64,000 nucleotides of DNA from Edaphobacter modestus (lineage in GTDB: Bacteria > Acidobacteriota > Terriglobia > Terriglobales > Acidobacteriaceae). Positions within the stretch are counted from its first letter, which is position 1. Every line of letters starts with the position of its first letter. The position numbers were made by a program, and so were the translations under genes. Below the pieces are notes generated by a model. It saw only the letters and a program-made list of their open reading frames with translations. It did not search any database and was not told the DNA's origin. The DNA is taken from positions 1-64,000 of the forward strand of contig NZ_SHKW01000001.1 of assembly GCF_004217555.1 (NCBI RefSeq), written 5' to 3'. Shown in pieces: positions 55,291 to 64,000 of this stretch.

Positions 55291-55464
55291 ATGACACGCG
55301 CTGACCTTGAAATCAATCAGCAAGACATGTGGAGAATATTGGTCTTCGAACAGCGAACCGCCCTCACACTCGCGGTTGAGATGCTGTTGCGTTGCCAATT
55401 ATCTCCCGAACAGATCCTGACCAAGACGGCGATGGCACTGGAAGGTTCACACCACGATTCGTGA
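55291..55464 (+). CDS. Small protein, truncated paralogue of the next gene
   Basis: 57 residues from ATG 55291 with AGGAGG upstream. QQDMWRILVFEQRTALTLAV then EMLLRCQLSPEQILTKTAMA parallels the start of the protein at 55589 (EEMWRTFFDENHADLVIVAE, MLLCCHLSPERILRKALSGL). It ends right after the shared part, so it is a short duplicate lacking the C-terminal HTH. It may be functional as a small protein or be decaying. Confidence 0.55.
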   Translation: MTRADLEINQQDMWRILVFEQRTALTLAVEMLLRCQLSPEQILTKTAMALEGSHHDS

Positions 55465-55588
55465 GGTTTGCCAGGGCAGACTACTAGAGCCCGTCGCACG
55501 ACGAGAATCAAAAGAGGCCGGATGGCAACTGCTAACGTCGCGGGAGCAACATTGTAAGCAACCCTCTTCTAATGGAAAGGCATTCTTC

Positions 55589-56056
55589 ATGATGACTACG
55601 GAACTTATCACAGAACAAGAAGAGATGTGGAGGACATTCTTCGACGAGAATCACGCAGATCTCGTTATCGTTGCTGAGATGCTTTTGTGTTGCCATCTAT
55701 CCCCTGAAAGAATCCTCCGCAAGGCATTATCAGGCCTAGAGGGCTCACCATGCGAGGTGACCTTTGGACAGGCAATCCACGCCGTGATCGATACCGCCAT
55801 TGAATACAATCGGGAGACTGCCAACTCACCGCTCCAAGCAAAGACACCTCCTCCCGTCAAATTGAGAGTCCCTGGGCTGTCGCAAATTGCTACGCTTCCG
55901 TGGCCTGAACGGGCAGTGTATTTTCTACGCGGAATTCTTCGTTATTCCTGCGAGGAGACCGGTCTTCTACTTAATCTGAGCGACGTCCAGATCGACCAGC
56001 TCTACAAGTTTGCAGCAAAGCGTATCGGCTACGAAAGCAAGACAACATGTCGCTGA
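55589..56056 (+). CDS. Small sigma-70 region-4-like protein
   Basis: 155 residues. The N-terminal helical part (see paralogue at 55291) is joined by a Pro-rich linker (AKTPPPVKLRVPG) to ATLPWPERAVYFLRGILRYS and CEETGLLLNLSDVQIDQLYK, the region-4 helix-turn-helix pattern of ECF sigma factors (LP..ERAVFxLR...YS.EETA.LL..S). It has no region 2, so it cannot bind the -10 element alone. Likely a sigma-derived regulator or anti-sigma partner (inference). Its position just before the acyl-CoA operon suggests local control. Confidence 0.65.
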   Translation: MMTTELITEQEEMWRTFFDENHADLVIVAEMLLCCHLSPERILRKALSGLEGSPCEVTFGQAIHAVIDTAIEYNRETANSPLQAKTPPPVKLRVPGLSQIATLPWPERAVYFLRGILRYSCEETGLLLNLSDVQIDQLYKFAAKRIGYESKTTCR

Positions 56057-56136
56057 CGGACACCTCGAATGACTCGCGGAGGTTAGATCGACTAACCCGA
56101 GAGATACATTGATAACACCATCGTTTCCGCTAGATT

Positions 56137-56322
56137 GTGGCCATAAATCAAGCGTTTCAGCTTTTCAAGTTTTCATCCACGGCAGACGCTGGAATCGAAG
56201 ATCCGGCGGCTTGGCATCGATATGCACCAGCCCGATTCCACGGTATGCGTTCTTTCATTACAGCTGTATTAGGTCGAAGCAATGCAGCTAATGGGAAGCG
56301 GATCCGCCCTACCGACTACTAG
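56137..56322 (+). CDS. Possible small hypothetical protein
   Basis: 61 residues (MAINQAFQLFKFSSTADAGI ... RIRPTDY). No recognised family and no clear ribosome binding site. The composition is moderately coding-like. It could be a remnant. Confidence 0.25.
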   Translation: MAINQAFQLFKFSSTADAGIEDPAAWHRYAPARFHGMRSFITAVLGRSNAANGKRIRPTDY

Positions 56323-56510
56323 GAATATGCAATATCTTTCGCGCTTCAGCCTTGGATAGGATCACCTCGTGGCTTGGAAGATGGGTCGTCGGATTGTGAC
56401 GAGTTTGTCGGTTCCCATCAGTCCCGGGCCTGCGACAGACTTTACAGTTCCGCGCGGAGCGTCTTTAGACGTCATCGCTGAGATTTGTTCTGAAAGAAGG
56501 AGAAACACCG

Positions 56511-57449
56511 ATGTCTGCTGACAAACCCATCCGTCGTATCGCAATCGTTGGAACCGGAGTCATCGGTGCCAGCTGGGCCGCACTGTTCCTGGCACATGGT
56601 CTCGAAGTGATCGCCACAGACCCAGCTCCAAACGCCGAAGAGAACCTGCGCGAGTATATCGATAATGCCTGGCCTGCCCTTGAGCAGTTGGGGCTGTCTT
56701 CCGGCGCCTCAAAGGAGCGCCTCTCGTTCACGACCAAGATGAGCGACGCGCTTGAGGGTGTCGATCTGGTCCAAGAGAACGGGCCGGAGAGACCTGACTT
56801 CAAGATCAAGTTGTTCGCCGACATGGACGCACTCACTCCGGAGACGACGATCCTCGCTTCGAGCTCGTCGGGCATCCCCATCGGCATCAGCCAATCCTCC
56901 TGCAAACATCCTGAGCGCTGTGTGATCGGCCACCCCTTCAATCCGCCTCATTTGATTCCTCTGGTCGAGGTGGTCGGTAGTGAAAGGACATCGTCTGCCA
57001 CGATCGAGCGCGCTATCGCGTTCTACGCTTCAATCGGTAAGCGACCCATTCACGTTCGAAAAGAGGTGGTCGGCCATGTCGCGAACCGTCTTCAAGCCGC
57101 TCTCTATCGCGAGGTTGTCTACCTGATCGAGCAAGACGTGCTCAGCGTTTCGGACGCTGATGCCGCAGTGAGCTGGGGACCGGGACTGCGTTGGGGTGTT
57201 ATGGGACCAAACTTGCTCTTCCATCTTGCCGGCGGTCAAGGCGGCATCCATCACTTCATGGAGCACCTTGCGGGTCCGATGACCACATGGTGGAAAGATC
57301 TCGGCAATCCCGAGTTCGCACCCGACCTGAAAGAGAAGATCGTCCAAGGAGTTCTGGCGGAGGCTGGCAATCAATCGATCGATGAACTTGCCGGGGAGCG
57401 CGACAGGCTGCTGCTCGGACTGCTCGGCTTGAGAGGCACAGCGAAGTAG
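56511..57449 (+). CDS. 3-Hydroxyacyl-CoA dehydrogenase (L-carnitine-dehydrogenase-like)
   Basis: 312 residues with AAGGAGAAA upstream. Rossmann motif IAIVGTGVIGASWAALFLAHG, Asp in VIATDPAPNAE for NAD, the ILASSSSGIPIG loop, catalytic His/Glu in RCVIGHPFNPPHLIPLVEVV, and the dimerising C-domain beginning VGHVANRLQAALYREVV with GPGLRWGVMGPNLLFHL. The last motif is typical of L-carnitine/3-hydroxyacid dehydrogenases. It should oxidise a 3-hydroxy acid or acyl-CoA to the 3-keto form. First gene of the CoA operon, 63 bases before the propeller gene. Confidence 0.88.
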   Translation: MSADKPIRRIAIVGTGVIGASWAALFLAHGLEVIATDPAPNAEENLREYIDNAWPALEQLGLSSGASKERLSFTTKMSDALEGVDLVQENGPERPDFKIKLFADMDALTPETTILASSSSGIPIGISQSSCKHPERCVIGHPFNPPHLIPLVEVVGSERTSSATIERAIAFYASIGKRPIHVRKEVVGHVANRLQAALYREVVYLIEQDVLSVSDADAAVSWGPGLRWGVMGPNLLFHLAGGQGGIHHFMEHLAGPMTTWWKDLGNPEFAPDLKEKIVQGVLAEAGNQSIDELAGERDRLLLGLLGLRGTAK

Positions 57450-57512
57450 CGATCTTCGAACATGCTGGAGTCAGGCTGCACATCTTATGTACGCAAACGG
57501 AGAAGAATACTT

Positions 57513-58427
57513 ATGTTGTTGAAACCAAAACATACTAAGGCGCATGGCAATAAGAGTGGCCGCGTGTACTTCATCGATGCGAGTGGCGGCCGCCTGCTCT
57601 CCGTCAATCCCGATGGAAGCGATCTCAAAGTACTTGCCACCGACCGTCATCGCATCCCCGACGGAATCGTTGTTGATGTAGAGAACGGGCAAATCTACTG
57701 GACGGAGATGGGCATCCCGAACAAGGAAGATGGCTCGATCGAACGCGCCAACATCGACGGCAGCAATCACGTCACCATCGTGCCGAACGGAAAGACCTTC
57801 ACCCCAAAACAGTTGCAGCTCGATAAACGCAACGGCAGGCTCTACTGGTGCGATCGCGAGGGAATGCGTGTGATGCGCTCGAACCTCGACGGCTCCAATC
57901 TTGAGACCCTGATTCAAACCGGCAAGGGTGAAGCAGACAGAGCAGACCTCACTCGCTGGTGCGTTGGAATTGCCATCGATGTGGAAGGCGGCAAGCTCTA
58001 CTGGACACAGAAAGGCCTCGACAACGCAGGTGTCGGAAGGATCTTCCGCGCCGGGCTCGATATTCCCAAGGGAGAAAGTTGCACTTCACGCAGCGATATC
58101 GAACTGTTGTTCGATCAGTTGCCGGAGCCAATCGATCTCGATCTGGATCTCGAGCATCGCTTCCTTTATTGGACCGACCGCGGCGATGCCCCACGGGGCA
58201 ATACCGTCAGTCGTGCTCCGATGGACGCTGCTCCTCGTTCGGTTGAGCCCGAGATCGTGTTCACCCATTTGATGGAAGGAATTGGGCTCGCGCTCGATAT
58301 CCCCGGTGATCGGATGTTCATGACCGATCTGGGAGGCTCGCTGTACACCGCGAGTCTGGACGGCGCGACGCACAAGACCCTACTCGCTGTTCAGGGGAAC
58401 CTGACCGGCGTGGCGTACACGGGCTGA
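57513..58427 (+). CDS. YWTD-repeat beta-propeller protein
   Basis: 304 residues from ATG 57513 with GGAGAAG upstream. Six LDL-receptor class-B-like repeats: VYFIDASGGRLLSVNPDG, IYWTEMGIPNKEDGSI, LYWCDREGMRVMRSNLDG, LYWTQKGLDNAGVGRIF, LYWTDRGDAPRGNTV and MFMTDLGGSLYTASLDG. They should make one six-bladed propeller. No signal peptide, so it appears cytosolic. Such propellers occur next to or fused with hydroxyacyl-CoA dehydrogenases in other bacteria (family impression). Probably a lactonase- or epimerase-like partner enzyme or a scaffold; activity unknown. Confidence 0.85.
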   Translation: MLLKPKHTKAHGNKSGRVYFIDASGGRLLSVNPDGSDLKVLATDRHRIPDGIVVDVENGQIYWTEMGIPNKEDGSIERANIDGSNHVTIVPNGKTFTPKQLQLDKRNGRLYWCDREGMRVMRSNLDGSNLETLIQTGKGEADRADLTRWCVGIAIDVEGGKLYWTQKGLDNAGVGRIFRAGLDIPKGESCTSRSDIELLFDQLPEPIDLDLDLEHRFLYWTDRGDAPRGNTVSRAPMDAAPRSVEPEIVFTHLMEGIGLALDIPGDRMFMTDLGGSLYTASLDGATHKTLLAVQGNLTGVAYTG

Positions 58428-58500
58428 ACCCACTGCGGTCACCACGTCGCTTGACCGTTGTGGTGGACACAAGCAAGAGAGAAAGGCACTGGAGGATCCG

Positions 58501-59715
58501 ATGTCAGACACACACGCTCAGGAAGCAACGAAGCCTAAGGTACTGCCGAAGCCGAACAGCGATTTCTACCAGACCTTTCAGATGCTGTCTGAAGCTGAGC
58601 AAGAGAAGGTCAACAAGGTCCGTGAGTTCATGCAGAACTCCGTCTCGCCGATCATCAACGATTTCTGGGCGAAGGACGAGTTCCCGTTCGACCTCGTCCC
58701 AGGTTTCCGTGACCTTCAGATTGCAGGGCTTGGTTTTGAGGGCTATGAGTGCGCCGGCGGGAGCAACCTGCTGGGCTGCTACGTTGCGATGGAGATCGCG
58801 AAGGTCGACTGCTCCTTCGCCACGTTCTACGGCGTCCACAGTGGTCTCGCGATGGGATCCATCTACCTGTGCGGGTCGGAAGAGCAGAAGAAAAAGTGGC
58901 TGCCGCCGATGGCGCGCCTCGAAAAGATCGGATCCTTCGGTCTGACGGAACCTCTGATCGGCTCTGGCGCCTCCGGTGGTCTCTTGACGAGCGCACGCCG
59001 GGAGGGTGACACATGGATCCTGAACGGTCAGAAGAAGTGGATCGGTAACTCTACGTTTGGAGACCTCACCATCATTTGGGCAAGGGATGTGGCCGATGGC
59101 CAGGTGAAGGGCTTCATCGTAGAGAACAACACCCCCGGCTTCAAGGTTGAGAAGATCCAGCACAAGATGGCGCTGCGGGTTGTGCAGAACGGACTGATCA
59201 CCCTCGAAGACTGCAAGGTGTCCGAAGAGAACCGCCTGCAGAACGACACCTCCTTTCGCGATACTGCCCGCGTACTTCGCATGACCCGCGGCTTCGTTGC
59301 ATGGGAAGCTGTCGGATGCCAGATGGGCGCCTACGAAAATGCATTGCTGTACGCACAGCAGCGCGAACAGTTCGGCAAGCCGATCGCTTCGTTCCAACTC
59401 GTTCAGGACCTGCTCGTAAAGATGGTCGGCAACATCACCGCCTGCCAGTGCATGGTCATGCGGCTTTCCCAGTTGCAGGACCAGGGCAAGCTGGCGGACG
59501 AACATGCTTCCCTCGCCAAGGCGTTCTGCACAGTCAAGATGCGCGAAACAGTCGGGTATGCAAGAGAGCTTCTTGGAGCCAATGGAATCCTTCTTGACTA
59601 CAACGTTGGCCGTTTCTTTGCCGATGCCGAGGCGATCTACTCCTACGAGGGAACGCGGGAGATGAACACCCTCATCGTCGGCCGCGCCGTCTCGGGCTTC
59701 AGCGCATTCATTTAG
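58501..59715 (+). CDS. Acyl-CoA dehydrogenase (glutaryl-CoA-dehydrogenase-like)
   Basis: 404 residues. ACAD fold motifs: FGLTEPLIGSGASGGLLTSA (FAD site), GQKKWIGNSTFGDLTIIWAR, MALRVVQNGLITLEDCKV, RGFVAWEAVGCQMGAYENAL, QREQFGKPIASFQLVQDLL, and AIYSYEGTREMNTLIVGRA, where the Glu in YEGT is the catalytic base as in glutaryl-CoA dehydrogenases. It should remove hydrogens alpha-beta to a CoA thioester, possibly with decarboxylation. 73 bases after the propeller gene and 37 before the ligase. Confidence 0.9.
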   Translation: MSDTHAQEATKPKVLPKPNSDFYQTFQMLSEAEQEKVNKVREFMQNSVSPIINDFWAKDEFPFDLVPGFRDLQIAGLGFEGYECAGGSNLLGCYVAMEIAKVDCSFATFYGVHSGLAMGSIYLCGSEEQKKKWLPPMARLEKIGSFGLTEPLIGSGASGGLLTSARREGDTWILNGQKKWIGNSTFGDLTIIWARDVADGQVKGFIVENNTPGFKVEKIQHKMALRVVQNGLITLEDCKVSEENRLQNDTSFRDTARVLRMTRGFVAWEAVGCQMGAYENALLYAQQREQFGKPIASFQLVQDLLVKMVGNITACQCMVMRLSQLQDQGKLADEHASLAKAFCTVKMRETVGYARELLGANGILLDYNVGRFFADAEAIYSYEGTREMNTLIVGRAVSGFSAFI

Positions 59716-59752
59716 TCAGATGGCGTCTGACGTTACCGAGCGAGAGGCTTCG

Positions 59753-61276
59753 ATGATTTACACCCATTCCGTTGGTCGCGCCCTGCAGTACTTCCCACAA
59801 CACACAGCTCTGCTGCGGGATGACCGGGCCGTACCCTTTCTGGAACTGGATATCCGAGTTAGAAGGATCGCCGCGGCGCTTCGGCGTCGCGGCTTCCTGA
59901 GTGGAGATCGACTGGCTTTCATGATGCCGAATGGGCCGGACTACATCGAACTGGTGTATGCCTGCAGCCTGCTGGGAGTCATCGCAGTTCCGATCAACAC
60001 GCGTTATGCAAGTGCCGAGATTGATCGGCTCCTCGAGGATGCACGACCGCGTGGCCTGATCCGGCATTCGAAGTTTCCCGTCCCTGCCGTGCGGGTGGAG
60101 TGGGAACACTTGATCGACGTTGCTCGTCTTGATGAGGCAGCAGAAGAGCTGTACGCCGGAGAGTTCTACGATCCTGACGCGATCCTCGTGCTCCTTTACA
60201 CGAGCGGAACCACCGGAGATCCCAAAGGGGCTGCACTTACACACGCGAACGTCTTCTCCAACATTCATGACCTCAATTACTGGCTGGCGTACCGAGAGAA
60301 GGCGGTCTTTCTTCATGCGTCGCCGATGTTCCATATCGCCGATTTTCCGGCGATGTTCGCGGCCCCGGTCTTCGGCGCAGCACAGATGACACTGGAGCGC
60401 TTTGACGCGCTATCGTTCTGTGCCTCCGTTCAGGCAAACAAGGTGACACACACGGTGTTGGTTCCGTCGATGATCAACACCCTCTGTCAGTTCCAGGAGC
60501 TTGCTGCATTCAATCTGGACTCTCTGGATGTGCTGGCGTACGGAGGCTCGCCAATCGCTCCCGCGCTTGTACAGGAAGTACGCAGAGCTTTGCGGAAAGC
60601 GAAGTTGCTGCAGGTTTACGGTTTGAGCGAAGCCGGTTTCCTGACTGGTTTGACAGATGCCGAACACACCGACGACAGACTTCAGTCGTGTGGACGCCCA
60701 TGCCCCGGTATTGATCTGCGAGTTCTCGATGCAGCCGGCAAACCCGTGGCTTCCGGCGAACTCGGAAACCTGGTAGCACGGGGGCCGGGTATCATGCGGG
60801 GCTACTGGCACGACATCGAAGAAGACCTGCCAGGGGATGAGTCCTCGGTGGACGAAACCGCAGAAGCATTGCGTGGTGGGTTCTTCCACACCGGAGATAT
60901 TGGACGTCAGGACAAGGACGGCTACTTCTACATCGTCGATCGAGCAAAAGAGATGATCGTCAGCGGCGGGGAGAATGTCTACTCCGGTGAAGTCGAGGCC
61001 GCCATTTATGAGATCCCCGAAGTGAAAGAGGCCGCAGTATTCGGCATCCCGGATGAGAAATGGGGAGAGCTGGTGGCCGCAGCCGTTGTTCTACGACCGG
61101 GAACCAGCTTGTCTGCAGAAGAACTCAAGCAGTACTGCAAAACGCGGATTGCCTCATACAAGGTGCCCCGCCATATCGAGTTCATGACAGAGGAACTCCC
61201 CAAGTCCGGGTCGGGCAAGATTCTGAAACGAGTTTTACGGGAGAAATACTGGGCCGGGCAATCCAGGCGAGTGTGA
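59753..61276 (+). CDS. Acyl-CoA synthetase (AMP-forming)
   Basis: 507 residues from ATG 59753, preceded by GAGAGG; an ATG at 59720 has no ribosome site. ANL-family motifs: LVLLYTSGTTGDPKGAALTH (P-loop), QVYGLSEAGFLTGL, GGFFHTGDIGRQDKDGYFYI, VDRAKEMIVSGGENVYSGEV and ELPKSGSGKILKRVLREKY (catalytic Lys). It activates a carboxylic acid with ATP and CoA for the oxidation enzymes around it. Middle of the operon. Confidence 0.9.
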   Translation: MIYTHSVGRALQYFPQHTALLRDDRAVPFLELDIRVRRIAAALRRRGFLSGDRLAFMMPNGPDYIELVYACSLLGVIAVPINTRYASAEIDRLLEDARPRGLIRHSKFPVPAVRVEWEHLIDVARLDEAAEELYAGEFYDPDAILVLLYTSGTTGDPKGAALTHANVFSNIHDLNYWLAYREKAVFLHASPMFHIADFPAMFAAPVFGAAQMTLERFDALSFCASVQANKVTHTVLVPSMINTLCQFQELAAFNLDSLDVLAYGGSPIAPALVQEVRRALRKAKLLQVYGLSEAGFLTGLTDAEHTDDRLQSCGRPCPGIDLRVLDAAGKPVASGELGNLVARGPGIMRGYWHDIEEDLPGDESSVDETAEALRGGFFHTGDIGRQDKDGYFYIVDRAKEMIVSGGENVYSGEVEAAIYEIPEVKEAAVFGIPDEKWGELVAAAVVLRPGTSLSAEELKQYCKTRIASYKVPRHIEFMTEELPKSGSGKILKRVLREKYWAGQSRRV

Positions 61277-61379
61277 TGCGCTCGGGGCCTCAACACAATT
61301 CGAAAACCGAAGCAGATCCGGAACATTGTGACGAGCTTCGCTACACAGACAGACGAACAGATGGAGGATAAGAGATCTC

Positions 61380-62633
61380 ATGAGCGCAGACGAAATTTTT
61401 TCAGGACTGAAGGTAGTAGACCTTGCGAGTTTTATCGCGGGTCCCGCAGCCGCGACAATACTGTCCGACTTCGGCGCGGATGTGATCAAGGTCGAGCCGC
61501 CCGAGGGAGAGCTGTGGAGAAATGGGCATAAGATCCCTCCGCAGCCGCATTCAGAAGAGCCTTATCCCTTTGAATTGGCTAATCGAAACAAACGTGGCGT
61601 TGCGCTCAATCTGAAAGCTGCGAGCGCGCAGCAGGTTCTCGAGCGGTTAGCCAAGTGGGCCGACGTGTTCATCGTCAACACGCCGCATGCCGCGCGCCAA
61701 AAACTGAAGCTCGAATATGACGATGTCGCGCAGTGGAATCCGCGTCTGATCTATGCGGATCTCACCGGCTTCGGGGAGAAAGGTCCGGACGCCGCTCTTC
61801 CGGGGTTCGATCTCACGGCCTTCTGGGCGCGAAGCGGTTTGTTATTTATGACGCGCGATGCTGGTGAGCCGCCGACATGGCCCGTGGCCGGTAGCGGCGA
61901 TAATGCGACTGCGGTCGCCATGTATGGCGCAATCGTGACCGCTCTTTATCGTCGCGAACGCACCGGCAAAGGATCCTACGTCACGACTTCGCTCCTCGCG
62001 GCAGGTGTCTGGTCGGCCAGCGTATTTATCCAGGCCGCTCTATGCGGTGCGAGTTTCTATGGGCTGCACGATCGAGCACATCCCGCAAATGCAGGTTTGA
62101 ACACGTATCGTTCTTCCGATGGCACCTGGTTCGTTTTGGTAGTTACTCCGGACAAGGTACCCGCGGTTCTAAAAGCACTGGGTCGTGAGGATATCCTGAC
62201 GGATCCGCGATTCTCGGATCCCGCCAAGCTGGCGCAGAACCGGCCGCAACTGACGGCAATGCTCGATGAGATCTTTGGTTCGCAGCCAATGTCGCATTGG
62301 TATGAGGTCTTCAACGGCGTTCACGTCCCCTTCGGCGCCGTGCGTGAGCCGCAGGAAGTCGTTAATGATCCGCAACTGCGAGCGAATGACATCGTCGTTC
62401 CGTTCGAGGGAGCCGGCGAGAAGTTGACCTCGACCATCAGCAGTCCTATTCAAGTGCACGGTGTTACTAAGGTGCCTGCCAGGCGCGCGCCTGGAATCGG
62501 CGAGCATAACGATGAAGTGCTGAAGGAACTTGGATTCACAAGTGACGAGATCGCAGGCCTGCGTGCCAGCGGAGCAGCACCACAGGCGGCGCATGCTGAA
62601 GTACCAACGCACGCGCCAGGGAAACCCATTTAG
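61380..62633 (+). CDS. CaiB/BaiF (class III) CoA transferase
   Basis: 417 residues. Family motifs: LKVVDLASFIAGPAAATILS followed by DFGADVIKVEPPEGELWR, LANRNKRGVALNLK, DLTGFGEKGPDAALPGFDLT with the Asp (GFDLTAFWARSGL) that forms the CoA-linked anhydride, and RRERTGKGSYVTTSL. The C-terminal 25 residues are Ala/Pro/His-rich. It moves CoA between carboxylic acids, as in carnitine or hydroxyacid pathways. It lies 16 bases before the enoyl-CoA hydratase. Confidence 0.9.
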   Translation: MSADEIFSGLKVVDLASFIAGPAAATILSDFGADVIKVEPPEGELWRNGHKIPPQPHSEEPYPFELANRNKRGVALNLKAASAQQVLERLAKWADVFIVNTPHAARQKLKLEYDDVAQWNPRLIYADLTGFGEKGPDAALPGFDLTAFWARSGLLFMTRDAGEPPTWPVAGSGDNATAVAMYGAIVTALYRRERTGKGSYVTTSLLAAGVWSASVFIQAALCGASFYGLHDRAHPANAGLNTYRSSDGTWFVLVVTPDKVPAVLKALGREDILTDPRFSDPAKLAQNRPQLTAMLDEIFGSQPMSHWYEVFNGVHVPFGAVREPQEVVNDPQLRANDIVVPFEGAGEKLTSTISSPIQVHGVTKVPARRAPGIGEHNDEVLKELGFTSDEIAGLRASGAAPQAAHAEVPTHAPGKPI

Positions 62634-62649
62634 TAGAGAGGAGAAGTTC

Positions 62650-63453
62650 ATGAGTGCTACGGAAGTATCCACCAGCTTAGAAAACATCACGTATGAGGTC
62701 AAAGGATCGATCGCGTTCATCACCATGAATCGGCCAAAGGTGATGAACGCGCTCAACCGGAAGACCGTTGAAGAACTCAACGCTGCGTTTCATGCGGCGA
62801 AGGAGGATGTCACAGTCAAAGGCATCATTCTGACCGGAGCTGGAGAGAAGGCGTTCATTGCTGGCGCCGATATCGCTGAGCTCTCGACAATCGACGGAGA
62901 GAAGGCGGGTGAGTTCTCCGAGAAAGGCCAGGAGACGCTCTCGTTCATCGAGACACTCGGCAAGCCTGTGATTGCAGCAGTGAATGGCTTCGCCCTTGGA
63001 GGCGGTTGTGAAACGGCGATGGCGTGCACGATCCGTATCGCAGCGGAAAACGCAAAGTTCGGTCAACCTGAAGTCAAGCTGGGGATCATTCCCGGCTACG
63101 GCGGCACGCAGAGGCTACCGCGCCTCGTTGGCAAAGGCCGAGCCCTGCAACTAATCCTGACTGGCTATCTGATCGATGCTCAGGAGGCCCATCGCATCGG
63201 ATTAGTGAATGAAGTCGTTCCCGCGACCGACCTGATATCGCGCTGTGAGACCATTCTCAAGCAGATCACCGCGAATGCACCGCTCGCCATACGCTACTCG
63301 ATCGATGCGGTCAACGAGGGAGTTGATACAGACCTGAGTTCAGGGCTGAAGCTGGAGGCAAAGTACTTTGCGCTTGCTGCTGGAACCGAAGACAGGAAGG
63401 AAGGCACTTCTGCCTTTGTCCAAAAGCGTGCCCCGCAGTTCCAGGGTAAGTAA
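62650..63453 (+). CDS. Enoyl-CoA hydratase/isomerase
   Basis: 267 residues from ATG 62650 with GAGAGGAGAAG upstream. Crotonase fold: IAFITMNRPKVMNALNRKTV, TGAGEKAFIAGADIAELST (oxyanion hole), VNGFALGGGCETAMACTIRI, then FGQPEVKLGIIPGYGGTQRL with the two catalytic Glu positions (Glu in GGCE and QPEVKLG). This is the canonical hydratase set, so a true 2-enoyl-CoA hydratase is likely. Co-transcribed with the CoA transferase. Confidence 0.92.
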   Translation: MSATEVSTSLENITYEVKGSIAFITMNRPKVMNALNRKTVEELNAAFHAAKEDVTVKGIILTGAGEKAFIAGADIAELSTIDGEKAGEFSEKGQETLSFIETLGKPVIAAVNGFALGGGCETAMACTIRIAAENAKFGQPEVKLGIIPGYGGTQRLPRLVGKGRALQLILTGYLIDAQEAHRIGLVNEVVPATDLISRCETILKQITANAPLAIRYSIDAVNEGVDTDLSSGLKLEAKYFALAAGTEDRKEGTSAFVQKRAPQFQGK

Positions 63454-63561
63454 TCGCGATCAAGGACACACTTCTTAACGAAGGAAGTCAATAACCAAAG
63501 CAACGCACTTCCAACCGCACTCTTGTACCGGACGTGCGTTGCGGAATTAGGACAAAGTGGT

Positions 63562-64000
63562 ATGGAATACATTCTCAATAGTCTGGATGGGGGCATTCTC
63601 AAGATCGAGTTGAATCGCCCACAGAAGCGAAATGCCCTTACATTGGACATGTACACGCAGTTCGCTGACCTGTTGAACACGGCCCAGGCAAACCCCGAGA
63701 TTCGGGTAGTGCTGGTGTCTGCAGCCGGGGACAACTACTCCGCGGGAAAATGATCTTCAGGATTTTCTGGACCATCCTCCCGGAAGCGGCGATAGCCCGC
63801 AGAAGCAAATGATCGATGCTCTCCGCGTGTTGGACAAGCCGCTCGTCGGCGCAGTTCGAGGTGCAGCGGTCGGCTCGGGAGCTACCATGCTCACCTACTT
63901 CGATTTCGTCTACGCCGGTCAAAATGCAAGGTTCCAGTATCCGTTCATTAATCTAGCTCTAGTGCCGGAGTTTGGAACCAGCTTCTCGTTGCCTGATCAG
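63562..64000 (+). pseudogene. Second enoyl-CoA hydratase-like gene, frameshifted, runs off the window
   Basis: From ATG 63562: MEYILNSLDGGILKIELNRP, QKRNALTLDMYTQFADLLNT, then VVLVSAAGDNYSAGK and stop. One base removed from the A-run in GGGAAAATGATC gives SAGNDLQDFLDHPPGSGDSP, then KPLVGAVRGAAVGSGATMLT and YPFINLALVPEFGTSFSLPD, open to the window end. The repaired protein is a crotonase-family member with weaker catalytic match (no Glu after GxG). One-base homopolymer indel, possibly a sequencing error. Confidence 0.75.

Noticed and set aside
54908..55294. Arg-rich 128-codon plus-strand frame
   Set aside because: Composition is that of a shadow frame, and no real gene could be supported on either strand here.

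Overview
The window looks like accessory chromosome of an Acidobacteriota member, probably Terriglobales (inference). The grounds are a TonB-dependent receptor with an N-terminal carboxypeptidase-regulatory-like domain, a giant SBBP-repeat secreted protein, many IS110 copies and many PAS/sigma-54 style controls. No rRNA, no complete tRNA and no CRISPR array was seen. Several genes carry single-base frameshifts, often in short homopolymers. This means either real decay or sequencing error, and the sequence alone cannot decide.

Layout. 1-6.1 kb: three tandem tyrosine recombinases on the minus strand (Tn554/RIT-like trio, third one cut by the window edge), then a frameshifted DUF932 gene. 6.4-8.1 kb: an arsC remnant, a sigma-54 promoter with upstream palindromes and its gene, and an AraC remnant. 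8.2-9.9 kb: a 3' fragment of tRNA-Asn abutting a phage-type integrase and an excisionase-like gene (end of an island). 11-19 kb: the SBBP surface protein, a truncated HTH gene and a three-gene operon ending in an unrecognised 687-residue, possibly pore-forming protein. 19.4-32.5 kb: a broken TonB receptor, then an insertion-sequence zone (IS6, IS91, two complete IS110s plus one fragment) with ordinary genes between (DinB, ArsR/AHSA1 pair) and remnants of GNAT and TetR genes.

32.7-46.1 kb: a coherent block. A TetR/SDR pair is followed by an 890-residue four-PAS sigma-54 activator with a GAFTGA motif. About 100 bp after it lies a textbook -24/-12 promoter, then a phenolic-acid-decarboxylase-like gene, an aldehyde dehydrogenase, a cupin, an aryl-alcohol-type dehydrogenase, an AhpD-like protein, DoxX and an EmrAB-like efflux pair. 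I read this as a sigma-54-controlled module for turnover and export of phenolic or other toxic aromatics; the substrate is inference. The promoter at 6.8 kb shares flanking sequence and palindromic upstream elements with the one at 37.2 kb, so one activator may control both.

46.1-48.5 kb is a graveyard: an IS6-ended MITE cutting a PLD-domain gene, a ParD-like antitoxin beside a chimeric ORF, a 20-bp-period repeat and an RMF-like remnant. 48.5-54.5 kb (minus strand) is one operon from a third sigma-54-like promoter: isochorismatase-like hydrolase, YtcJ-like amidohydrolase, aquaporin, secreted VOC protein, porin. 55.3-64 kb (plus strand): two related small sigma-region-4-like proteins, then an acyl-CoA catabolic operon (3-hydroxyacyl-CoA dehydrogenase, YWTD propeller, acyl-CoA dehydrogenase, acyl-CoA ligase, CoA transferase, two enoyl-CoA hydratases) running off the right edge.
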